A program made the position numbers and the translations under genes. 8,345 nucleotides of DNA. Source: Planctomycetales bacterium. GTDB lineage: Bacteria; Planctomycetota; Phycisphaerae; SM23-33. Below the pieces are notes generated by a model. It did not search any database. It worked only from the letters and a program-made list of their open reading frames with translations, and had not been told where the DNA came from. The number at the start of each line of letters is the position of its first letter. The stretch's first letter is position 1. Where the stretch lies: positions 1 through 8,345 of the forward strand of contig DAOVLS010000084.1 in assembly GCA_030631125.1 (NCBI GenBank), read 5' to 3'. This document shows positions 1 through 5,865 of this stretch, one piece after another.

Positions 1-1
1 G

Positions 2-577
2 ATACGTCAGGCCAAGGCACGCGGCGTCCGCGTAACGGCAGAAGCGGCCCCGCACCACCTGCTGCTGACCGATGCAGCGTGTGCGTCCTTCGACCCTGTC
101 TATAAGGTCAATCCCCCGCTTCGCAGCGCCGCCGACGTCGAAGCCCTCCGCGCCGGCGTTGCCGACGGCACCATAGACTGCCTCGCCACCGACCACGCGC
201 CGCAATCGGCGGAGGAAAAGGAACTGGAATTCGCCCTCGCGCCGTTCGGGATGATCTCGCTGGAATGCGCCGTCGGCTTGTACGCCAAGGCCCTGGTAGA
301 TACTCACCTGCTGGACTGGCCGGACTTGATAGCGAAGATGACAATCAATCCGGCACGAGTAATTCGCGGTTCGACCAGGCTCACCGCAGGCGCCGATTCA
401 GGCGCGATTGCCGTCGGAGCCGACGCCGATATAACAATCATTGACCCGAAAAAACGCTGGACCGTCCGAGCGGAAAAGTTCCGCTCAAAGAGCCGGAACT
501 GCCCGTACGACGGATGGAAATTGAAGGGGAAACCCACCGCCACTATCGTCGGCGGACATGTCAAGTACGAAGCCTGA
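2..577 (+). CDS. pyrC: Dihydroorotase, class I (C-terminal part, 5' end outside window)
   Basis: Dihydroorotase interconverts N-carbamoyl-aspartate and dihydroorotate, the third step of pyrimidine synthesis, in the cytoplasm. The 191 visible residues are a little under half of a usual class I enzyme (about 430 aa). The HxH metal-binding segment would lie upstream of the window. Visible motifs, in fragment numbering: EAAPHHL (12-20, a metal-ligand His), KVNPPLR (35-41, substrate-contacting Asn) and CLATDHAP (60-67, with the catalytic Asp at 64). The end, GADADITIID, is the usual C-terminal return to the small beta domain. One oddity is that the motif normally written TDHAPH reads TDHAPQ here; that last His contacts substrate in characterised class I enzymes. 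The frame is open from base 2 and ends at TGA. The family call is firm. Allantoinase or hydantoinase relatives are less likely given the KVNPPLR motif. Confidence 0.93.
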   Translation: MRQAKARGVRVTAEAAPHHLLLTDAACASFDPVYKVNPPLRSAADVEALRAGVADGTIDCLATDHAPQSAEEKELEFALAPFGMISLECAVGLYAKALVDTHLLDWPDLIAKMTINPARVIRGSTRLTAGADSGAIAVGADADITIIDPKKRWTVRAEKFRSKSRNCPYDGWKLKGKPTATIVGGHVKYEA

Positions 578-640
578 CGGGTAAAAATAAACTTGCGAAC
601 AGTTGCTGAAACCTCATTTATTTGGTAGGGTATATAAGTC

Positions 641-1180
641 ATGCCATTTCTGATTGACGGGAACAACCTGATGCACGCGCTGCGTGATGTGGGTCTGGAG
701 GTCGGACGGGGCGGGCTGTGCCGGTTGATGGGGAAATTTGCCGACGGAGGTAGCACAGGTTTAAAACCTGTGCCACCAAAAAAAGTTCGCGTCGTTTTCG
801 ACGGTACGCCGCCCTATGGCCCGTTGGCCCAGCAGATAGAAGACGAACGGATCGACGTAAAATACGCCGCCGGGCGGACCGCTGACGATGTAATCATGGA
901 GTATATCGCCGCCGACAGTGCGCCGCGCCGGCTTACGGTCGTCAGCACCGACCGCGAAATTCGCACTTCCGCCAAAAGACGACAATGTAAAACAATATCC
1001 AGCGAAGAATTCGCAAAAACACTGGTGCGGATGCTGGAGCGTTCGAGACGGACCTCGCCCGCCCAAAACGCCGAGCCGCCGGAGAAAAGCGTCGGTCTGG
1101 CGCCGGAGCAAACCCGCGCCTGGCTGAAGGAATTGAACGTTGAAGAAGAAAATTTTGACGCAGGGGAGGATGTGCCATGA
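641..1180 (+). CDS. YacP-like NYN-domain protein (putative RNase) with an in-frame palindromic repeat
   Basis: This 179-aa protein matches the YacP-like NYN family, PIN-like folds that include the ribonuclease Rae1 of Bacillus, which cuts mRNA on the ribosome. Visible acidic and core motifs are FLIDGNNL (3-10, D6), VVFDG (51-55, D54), GRTADDVI (78-85, D82 and D83) and VVSTDREI (100-107, D104). Together they form the expected acidic cluster of the active site. The C-terminal 45 residues are charged, Pro-rich and probably flexible. Residues 37-46 (GSTGLKPVPP) are encoded by a palindromic repeat and sit in the loop between the first helix and the VVFDG strand, where relatives usually have a short basic linker. 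The ATG is chosen because the conserved DGNN follows at once. The Shine-Dalgarno is weak (GGTAGGG about 10 bases upstream). The gene lies 63 bases after pyrC on the same strand, and its stop overlaps the PilZ start. Confidence 0.85.
   Translation: MPFLIDGNNLMHALRDVGLEVGRGGLCRLMGKFADGGSTGLKPVPPKKVRVVFDGTPPYGPLAQQIEDERIDVKYAAGRTADDVIMEYIAADSAPRRLTVVSTDREIRTSAKRRQCKTISSEEFAKTLVRMLERSRRTSPAQNAEPPEKSVGLAPEQTRAWLKELNVEEENFDAGEDVP
749..777. repeat. Short palindromic (REP-like) repeat inside the YacP-like gene
   Basis: Two 14-base arms (749-762 and 764-777) form an inverted repeat around a single A at 763. The inner ten pairs are perfect (GCACAGGTTT against AAACCTGTGC), then there is one mismatch (A752/C774) and three more pairs. 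It lies wholly within the coding sequence and keeps the frame, encoding GSTGLKPVPP. The form is that of a small mobile palindrome of the REP or MITE type that tolerates insertion in genes. I recall similar STG(F/L)KPVP-encoding palindromes in planctomycete genomes, but I cannot check copy number here and only one copy is in this window. Confidence 0.75.
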
Positions 1181-1515
1181 CCAGATCGCCTCGTGAACGT
1201 CGCGCCAGCAGGCGTTTCGATCTGACCTGCCCGATTGTCGTTACCGACAGCGCCGGAAAAGAACTGCTGAGAACAAAGACGCTGAACCTCTCCGACGGCG
1301 GGATACTGCTGACCGCGCCGACAGATCAGACAATCCCGCTGGGCCGAGACGTCCACGTGAACGTGCGCCTGCCTCGGTCAACGCCGAATACCTTTATGAT
1401 CGAGAAAATATCCTCCGACGCCGACATCCTCCGCCACGAACCGATGAAAGACCACGCCAGCGTCGCCACAGCAATGAAGTTCACCAAGCCACTGAAACTG
1501 GGCCTGGCAGTGTGA
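1177..1515 (+). CDS. PilZ domain protein (probable c-di-GMP binder)
   Basis: This is a 112-aa stand-alone PilZ domain, a small beta barrel that binds cyclic di-GMP and passes the signal to motility, polysaccharide or secretion partners in the cytoplasm. The two hallmark motifs are visible: an RxxxR near the N-terminus (RRASRR at residues 8-13, giving R8/R12 and R9/R13) and an (D/N)xSxxG motif (NLSDGG at 37-42). The rest shows the alternating hydrophobic strands expected of the barrel (ILLTAP, VHVNVRL, ATAMKF). The ATG overlaps the TGA of the YacP-like gene (ATGA). It is preceded 7 bases upstream by a good Shine-Dalgarno, AGGGGAGG at 1162-1169, so translational coupling is likely. The partner protein is not in the window. 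Confidence 0.85.
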   Translation: MTRSPRERRASRRFDLTCPIVVTDSAGKELLRTKTLNLSDGGILLTAPTDQTIPLGRDVHVNVRLPRSTPNTFMIEKISSDADILRHEPMKDHASVATAMKFTKPLKLGLAV

Positions 1516-1520
1516 GAAGA

Positions 1521-1555
1521 TGTAGCCGGTAGCCTGGAGTCAGTAGTCAGGAAAA
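1521..1555 (+). repeat. Heptanucleotide array, left copy (5 units, consensus NGTAGYC)
   Basis: Five consecutive 7-base units run without gaps: TGTAGCC, GGTAGCC, TGGAGTC, AGTAGTC, AGGAAAA. The array starts 6 bases after the PilZ stop codon. A related array on the opposite strand lies at 3437-3478. Both end in the same AGGAAA unit, so they belong to one family. Such degenerate heptad arrays resemble the short tandemly repeated repetitive sequences described in cyanobacteria; any equivalence is inference. Confidence 0.7.
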
Positions 1556-1616
1556 ACACGGGCAGGCCTATTGGCTTATCATGGCGTTACTGACATAGGT
1601 CTCAAAGGGGCACGTC

Positions 1617-2129
1617 ATGGAACTTGTACTTGGCATACTCTTCATTCTGATCATCGTAGGATGGTTGATTCGAGCAATAAGTTCTTTCACCGGAGAAAGG
1701 TTTGCCAAGAAATGCGTGAAAGCATGTCACGAAGCAGGCAAGTTGATGATAATCTACGGACGACAAGGTCAATGGGAAGCAAAACAAAAGATGGCAGATT
1801 TTTTGCAACTGATGGATGTAACGTCAAGTCATCGTTGTCCTTTCTGCAGGGCGACTGGGCCATTTGAAGTCTACCCGGAACGCCTCACCGGCCTGTGTCT
1901 AACCTGTAAACAGTGGATAGGCTTGGAGGGGAATCCTAGCAGCCCCGTTTTTTGTCCCACAAAAAAAGTTAAAAGGAAACTGGATTCGAGGAATAGTGCG
2001 GAACTCCCTTCAATGTCTGTCGAGAACCAGTGTCCGCATTGCGGTAAAGTATCCACTATGACAGCGCCTCCTTCGACTTTCTATGCAAAGTGTTCGGCTT
2101 GTGGTAAGGAAGTGTATATCGGCCCATGA
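1617..2129 (+). CDS. Membrane-anchored protein with two zinc ribbons, function unknown
   Basis: I do not recognise a named family for this 170-aa protein. Residues 2-22 are strongly hydrophobic and form one likely N-terminal transmembrane anchor. A basic, helical stretch follows (about 28-65). Then come two four-cysteine knuckles: CPFC (74-77) paired with CLTC (94-97), and CPHC (139-142) paired with CSAC (159-162). Each pair should bind one zinc ion, and the ribbons are separated by a basic linker around 116-122. The positive residues after the helix suggest a cytoplasmic C-terminus. The start is supported by the Shine-Dalgarno AAAGGGG (1604-1610), 6 bases before ATG. The gene opens a low-G+C islet whose base composition differs from both flanks. 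Zinc ribbons here could bind nucleic acid or protein; neither is shown. Confidence 0.72.
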   Translation: MELVLGILFILIIVGWLIRAISSFTGERFAKKCVKACHEAGKLMIIYGRQGQWEAKQKMADFLQLMDVTSSHRCPFCRATGPFEVYPERLTGLCLTCKQWIGLEGNPSSPVFCPTKKVKRKLDSRNSAELPSMSVENQCPHCGKVSTMTAPPSTFYAKCSACGKEVYIGP

Positions 2130-2181
2130 CTCATAATATTGTAAGAGCCCCGGCTTTCCGTGCGTTACTAGATTTCGTTCA

Positions 2182-2201
2182 TTCAGTAACTTTTTACTGA
2201 A
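2182..2201 (+). promoter_or_regulatory. Stem-loop touching the Shine-Dalgarno of the small membrane protein gene
   Basis: TTCAGTAA (2182-2189) and TTACTGAA (2194-2201) are perfect 8-base complements around the loop CTTT. The 3' arm ends inside the purine-rich AAAGGAA (2200-2206) that serves as the presumed Shine-Dalgarno of the next gene. The stem is A+T-rich and weak, so it could modulate ribosome access or simply be chance. No T tract follows, so a terminator is unlikely. Confidence 0.35.
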
Positions 2202-2211
2202 AGGAACCCCT

Positions 2212-2514
2212 ATAACGACGGCACAAACACCGAAGCAAAAAACGAACTGGATCTATGTGCTCTTGCTACTTGCTATTCTTGCCGCGATCTTGGTTCCGCA
2301 AGTAAAACCATCGTTACCTCCGCGCGCAAGATATAAGACAAAGATCATGAAAACGAGTGTTACCCCTTATTTTGAATTGAATACAATAGAAAGAGAGGGT
2401 TGGCAAGTTAAAGCTGCGTTCGTTCAGTATCGGCAAAGCGTTGCCCTTTCCGGTTTCCCCAAAATGCCGCCGACGCAGAGTTACGTGCTTGTCCTGCAGC
2501 GCTCTTCGCAGTGA
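2212..2514 (+). CDS. Small single-helix membrane protein, DUF4177-like C-terminus, apparent ATA start
   Basis: Starting at the ATA codon at 2212 gives a 100-aa protein: a short polar N-terminus (TTAQTPKQKTNW), one transmembrane helix at about residues 14-30, then a soluble tail. The tail has the pattern LNTIEREGWQVKAAF, a variable loop, and SYVLVLQR. This recalls the DUF4177 pattern (LN-x-L-x-x-EGWE, then a strand ending in aromatic/hydrophobic-KR). That resemblance is by eye and tentative. The first standard start codon in frame is GTG at 2257, which has no Shine-Dalgarno and would cut into the membrane helix. The ATA has AAAGGAA (2200-2206) five bases upstream. No ATG, GTG or TTG occurs in frame between the stop at 2134 and 2257. 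Either a rare AUA start is used, or an ATG was lost by mutation or a base error. It lies between the zinc-ribbon and DUF6602-like genes. Confidence 0.55.
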   Translation: MTTAQTPKQKTNWIYVLLLLAILAAILVPQVKPSLPPRARYKTKIMKTSVTPYFELNTIEREGWQVKAAFVQYRQSVALSGFPKMPPTQSYVLVLQRSSQ

Positions 2515-2565
2515 ATGCAGGCAGAATAAACGAAACGCCGTATACCTCAATAAGGAAATGTAAAA

Positions 2566-3378
2566 ATGCTTAAAAGCCACTTTTCTGCCGTAGAGCAGTA
2601 CCTCTTGGCTATCTCAAAGATTCCGGGCAACACGGGACACCCACTGCATAAGGGAATCCCAAGGGAGGCATTCATTAGGGAATTCCTTCAGAGTCATCTC
2701 AGCGAACGTATCGGCATAGGTACCGGAGAGATCATTGATGCAAATTCACGTTCGGAGGGGAAAAGGAACCAAATTGATATCGTCCTATACAAACGTGATT
2801 ATCCAAAGCTCGACATTGGAGGTGGTGTTAGCGCGTTTCTGGCTGAGGCTGTGGTTGCAACCATTGAAGTAAAATCAACCTTGAATAAAGCAGGACTTAG
2901 TAGGGCAATGCAAACCGCTTCTAATGTTAAGAACCTGAGCAGAAGCATAAAAGAAACAATGTGGGCAGGATATCGTCCGCCGAGCATTCTTTCTTACGTG
3001 GTAGCATATAAGGGGCCTGCACAGATGAACACGTTGTATGGGTGGATTAAGCAGATCGATGAGTCGCTTGGTCATAAATATCCGACTATGAATGATCCTA
3101 ATCAACGACTCAAGGTACCATCTCCCTCGTTGGACGGCGTTTTTGTCCTGAGGAAGGGATTTGTACATTTTGACAACACCCCCCTGTCCCCTTTCGGCGA
3201 AGAGATCATCTCGGAATACCCTCAGACTAAGTGGATTATCTGGGACACGCCTGATGCAAGTCTGCTTTTTTTCTTTATGCAGTTAACCATGGCGGTTAGC
3301 GGTTTTTCGGCTTCCTGGCTAGACCCAACGCCGTATATTAGAGATGTGTCACTTGAAGAACTTGCCCAGGGCGACTGA
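2566..3378 (+). CDS. DUF6602-like protein, candidate PD-(D/E)XK nuclease
   Basis: The N-terminal half of this 270-aa protein resembles the DUF6602 family: HKGIPREAFIREFL (28-41), IGIGTGEIID (49-58), NQIDIVLY (68-75) and AEAVVATIEVKSTL (93-106). The residue order fits a PD-(D/E)XK nuclease core: E34 in the first helix, D71 in a strand, and E101-V-K103 in the next strand. The nuclease reading is inference from this pattern; I know of no demonstrated activity. The C-terminal half (about 130-270) has mixed strands and helices and a hydrophobic stretch, FFFMQLTMAVSGF (235-247). That looks like a buried helix rather than a membrane segment. The ATG is supported by AAGGAA (2552-2557), 8 bases upstream. 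The gene is last in the low-G+C islet, 51 bases after the small membrane protein gene. Proteins of this type occur sporadically near accessory and defence-like genes, so horizontal acquisition is plausible. Confidence 0.75.
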   Translation: MLKSHFSAVEQYLLAISKIPGNTGHPLHKGIPREAFIREFLQSHLSERIGIGTGEIIDANSRSEGKRNQIDIVLYKRDYPKLDIGGGVSAFLAEAVVATIEVKSTLNKAGLSRAMQTASNVKNLSRSIKETMWAGYRPPSILSYVVAYKGPAQMNTLYGWIKQIDESLGHKYPTMNDPNQRLKVPSPSLDGVFVLRKGFVHFDNTPLSPFGEEIISEYPQTKWIIWDTPDASLLFFFMQLTMAVSGFSASWLDPTPYIRDVSLEELAQGD

Positions 3379-3383
3379 AACCC

Positions 3384-3413
3384 GGGGCTCGGGCGCGTCA
3401 GAACAGGAGCCCC
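3384..3413. terminator. Possible hairpin between converging genes
   Basis: GGGGCTC (3384-3390) and GAGCCCC (3407-3413) are perfect 7-base complements around a 16-base loop. It begins 5 bases after the stop of the DUF6602-like gene and lies about 60 bases past the converging purD stop. That position suits a bidirectional terminator, but no T run follows on either strand and the loop is long. Confidence 0.35.
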
Positions 3414-3436
3414 ACCGCGCAAGAAATGCAAAGTTT

Positions 3437-3478
3437 CTAATCCCTGGTCCCTTTCCTGACTACCGGCTACTGACTACT
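3437..3478 (-). repeat. Heptanucleotide array, right copy (6 units) overlapping the purD stop
   Basis: Read on the - strand, six contiguous 7-base units run AGTAGTC, AGTAGCC, GGTAGTC, AGGAAAG, GGACCAG, GGATTAG. The first three match the NGTAGYC units of the array at 1521-1555, and the AGGAAA unit follows in both. The first unit contains the TAG stop codon of purD (3474-3476), so the repeat begins in the last codons of that gene. The two arrays are in opposite orientation, and each runs from the 3' end of a core gene into the islet. Confidence 0.7.
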
Positions 3479-4748
3479 GCTTTTGCAGTGCCTTATCTGC
3501 GATGTCGCGTCGGCAGTAGGCGTCTTTGAAGTGGATTTTATCGACGGCTTCGTATGCCCGTTTCTGGGCGGCGGCGATGGTCTCGCCCAGGGCCGTTACG
3601 CCCAGGACACGTCCGCCGGCAGTTACTACCTTTCCGTCGGCGATGGCTGTTCCGGCGTGGAAAACTTTTACATCACCAATCGCTTCTGCCTCGGTGATTC
3701 CGGTGATTTCGTGCCCTTTCTCGTACGGCCCCGGGTATCCGCCCGACGCCATCACTACGCACACTGCCGGTCGCGGGTCCCACTGAATCTCGACGTCGCC
3801 CAGTTTGTGCTCGCACGTTGCGACCATCGCCTCGACGAGGTCGCTTTTGAGGCGCATCATCAGAGGCTGGGTTTCCGGGTCGCCGAATCGGCAGTTGAAC
3901 TCCAGCACTTTAGGCCCTGCGGGCGTGAGCATCAGTCCGGCATAGAGGCAGCCTTCGTATCTTCCGAACGACCTTCGCATGGCATCGACTATCGGCACAA
4001 GGACCTCTCGTTCGGTCCGCGTCATCATCTCTTCATCGATGATCGGCGTGGGGCTGTAGGCTCCCATCCCGCCGGTGTTCGGGCCTGTGTCGCCGTCGCC
4101 GATGGGCTTGTGGTCTTGGCAGGCTTCGAGCGGGTATATGTTCTTCCCGTCGCACAGCGCCAGGATGGAGGCCTCCTGACCTGTGAGCAGTTCCTCGACC
4201 AGGACGGTCTCGCCGGCGTCGCCGAAGACCTTTTCGGTCATTATTTGTTCCAGCGGTTTGACGGCCATGTGAGGTTCGGGGCATACGAACACGCCCTTGC
4301 CCTTTGCCAGTCCTGCTGCCTTGACTACTACGCCCTGCTCGCGCGACAGGACGTAATCGCATGCGACCTTCAGGTCTGTGAAGATTCTCGCCTCGGCTGT
4401 GGGCACAGAGGCGCTGCGCATCAATTCCTTTGCGAAGGCCTTGTCCGCCTCGAGGCGCGCCCCTTCAGCCACCGGTCCGAAGCACATTATTCCCGCGTCG
4501 CGGACGGCATCGACCATCCCTGCCGCCAGCGGGTCTTCAGGTCCGACGACGACCAGGCCGATGTCCTTTTCCTTTGCGGCTGCGACAACAGCGCCGATGT
4601 CGTCGGCCTGTATCGGCAGGTTCTCGCCCAGTTCGGCCGTGCCCGCGTTGCCGGGGGCGCAATAGAGTTTGTCGCACCGGTCACTCTGGGCGATCTTCCA
4701 CGCCAGTGCATGTTCGCGCCCGCCGCCGCCTGCAATCAGTATGTTCAT
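3474..4748 (-). CDS. purD: Phosphoribosylamine-glycine ligase (GAR synthetase)
   Basis: PurD joins 5-phosphoribosylamine to glycine using ATP, the second step of purine synthesis, in the cytoplasm. At 424 aa it has the usual full length (E. coli about 429). Domains in order: an N-terminal Rossmann-like domain opening with MNILIAGGGGREHALAWKI and containing VVVGPEDPLAAGMVD; the ATP-grasp domain with VVVKAAGLAKGKGV, the glutamate-rich VLVEELLTGQEASIL and the signature DHKPIGDGDTGPNTGGMGAYSP; and LEFNCRFGDPETQPLMMRL with metal-binding Glu and Asn. The C-terminal domain ends ...YCRRDIADKALQKQ. The ATG is backed by GGAGAA (4757-4762) 8 bases upstream. It lies 28 bases downstream of the M42 gene on the same strand and is probably last in that operon. 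Its TAG stop is part of a heptad repeat. Confidence 0.97.
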   Translation of the reverse strand: MNILIAGGGGREHALAWKIAQSDRCDKLYCAPGNAGTAELGENLPIQADDIGAVVAAAKEKDIGLVVVGPEDPLAAGMVDAVRDAGIMCFGPVAEGARLEADKAFAKELMRSASVPTAEARIFTDLKVACDYVLSREQGVVVKAAGLAKGKGVFVCPEPHMAVKPLEQIMTEKVFGDAGETVLVEELLTGQEASILALCDGKNIYPLEACQDHKPIGDGDTGPNTGGMGAYSPTPIIDEEMMTRTEREVLVPIVDAMRRSFGRYEGCLYAGLMLTPAGPKVLEFNCRFGDPETQPLMMRLKSDLVEAMVATCEHKLGDVEIQWDPRPAVCVVMASGGYPGPYEKGHEITGITEAEAIGDVKVFHAGTAIADGKVVTAGGRVLGVTALGETIAAAQKRAYEAVDKIHFKDAYCRRDIADKALQKQ

Positions 4749-4776
4749 CGTAATCGTTCTCCGTCTCGTACCTTTT

Positions 4777-5865
4777 CTATAGATACTTTCGCCGGGTTTT
4801 CAGGAGTTGGTCGAGTTTTTTCCTGAAGGCCTTGTCCGTATCGGCCGGGCTTCGGCTCTCTGTGGTGATGGCGACGATAAGTTTGACCAGGCTGGCGAAG
4901 TCGTCGGTGTGGATTTGCTCTGCGGCGATTCGGTTGCCCGGACCCTGGTTGTGGTAGTTCAACATCGGCAGGCACAGTCCCGTTGCGGCATATCCGAACA
5001 TGCAGTAGGCGGTCGATTCGCACGTCCCGCCGGGCATCAACTGACGGACGAAGCGGAAATTACGGTCGCGCTTACCGAGCGCCTTGGCAGCGGCCGAGAT
5101 GTGGGCCGTCAGGGACGGGTCGAATATTCGGGACGCGTCGCCGACGCGGACGACTACGCCGTCTCCCAGGCGCGCCTGCGGCATGGCCTTTGAGGTCTCG
5201 ATAGCGACGATCATTGCGCCGCGAGGTATGCTGCCGTCCCGGCACGCCGCCAGTGCGCCGACGAAAGCCGCCTCTTCGCCGCGGGTCAGAAGGGCGGTAA
5301 CGTCGGCGTCGATTTTGCGTGAAATAATCTCATCCATCGCGCAGATGACCGCAGCAGCGCCGACGACGTCGTCGCAGGCGCGACTGGCCAGCCGCTTGCC
5401 TCGGATACGCATTGCCGGGAGGTCCCACATGCCGACCGTTTCCGGCGGAACCTCGGCGGGGCGGTCCAACTCCAACCGACACGACAGGGCCGGCGAACCC
5501 TTCATCCGCCTGATGCTGCGAACCGTGGCGAGGACTTCGCCCGCCGGAGCGAACAGCCTCACCCTGCTGCCGGGGAAGTACTCCTTGCCGACGCCGCCGA
5601 AGAAATCCGCCCACACCGAGCGTCCCCGACTGCTGCGCACCACGAAGCCGGGATGGTCCATGTGGGCGGCGAAGACCCACCGCGGACATCCGCGCCGCCG
5701 GCCACCTCGGTAGTGCACGAAGACGTTTCCGGCTTTGTCGCGACTGAAGTCGGCCCGGCGTCTGTCGGCCCAGCGGCGGACCTGTTCGACGATTGCTTCT
5801 TCCTGGAACGGTGCGGTCGGCGCCGAAAGTAACGATTTGAGAATCTTCAGATGGCATTGTTTCAT
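4777..5865 (-). CDS. M42-family metallopeptidase (aminopeptidase-like)
   Basis: M42 enzymes are di-metal aminopeptidases that form tetrahedral 12-subunit complexes and trim short peptides in the cytoplasm. The 362-aa length fits. Presumed metal and catalytic residues can be placed: AAHMDHPG (66-73, H68 ligand, D70), ACDDVVGA (163-170, bridging Asp), TRGEEAAFVG (194-203, catalytic E197 and ligand E198), VAIETSKA (220-227, E223) and LNYHNQGP (302-309, H305). The segment between about 75 and 160 corresponds to the inserted PDZ-like dimerisation domain. In characterised members the fourth position is usually Asp, and here it is Glu. The ATG overlaps the TGA of the upstream TPR gene by 4 bases, which suggests coupled translation. 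There is no signal peptide. The exact substrate cannot be told; some M42 relatives were once annotated as endoglucanases. Confidence 0.9.
   Translation of the reverse strand: MKQCHLKILKSLLSAPTAPFQEEAIVEQVRRWADRRRADFSRDKAGNVFVHYRGGRRRGCPRWVFAAHMDHPGFVVRSSRGRSVWADFFGGVGKEYFPGSRVRLFAPAGEVLATVRSIRRMKGSPALSCRLELDRPAEVPPETVGMWDLPAMRIRGKRLASRACDDVVGAAAVICAMDEIISRKIDADVTALLTRGEEAAFVGALAACRDGSIPRGAMIVAIETSKAMPQARLGDGVVVRVGDASRIFDPSLTAHISAAAKALGKRDRNFRFVRQLMPGGTCESTAYCMFGYAATGLCLPMLNYHNQGPGNRIAAEQIHTDDFASLVKLIVAITTESRSPADTDKAFRKKLDQLLKTRRKYL

Noticed and set aside
603..631. Possible promoter before the YacP-like gene (TTGCTG, 17 bases, TAGGGT)
   Set aside because: Poor -10 match and only a 63-base gap after pyrC on the same strand; co-transcription is equally likely.
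1521..1555. Heptad array considered as a CRISPR fragment
   Set aside because: Units are 7 bases, contiguous and without spacers; no cas genes are present.
1571..1599. Possible promoter before the zinc-ribbon gene (TTGGCT, 17 bases, CATAGG)
   Set aside because: Only half of the -10 bases match; too weak to call, although the islet probably has its own promoter here.
1571..1867. 98-codon + strand frame overlapping the zinc-ribbon gene
   Set aside because: No Shine-Dalgarno and no recognisable pattern; the overlapping frame has a good ribosome binding site, a membrane helix and paired CxxC motifs.
3483..4826. 447-codon open frame on the + strand antisense to purD
   Set aside because: It is a mirror of the GC-rich purD coding frame; the translation has no family motifs, while the - strand PurD is complete and unmistakable.
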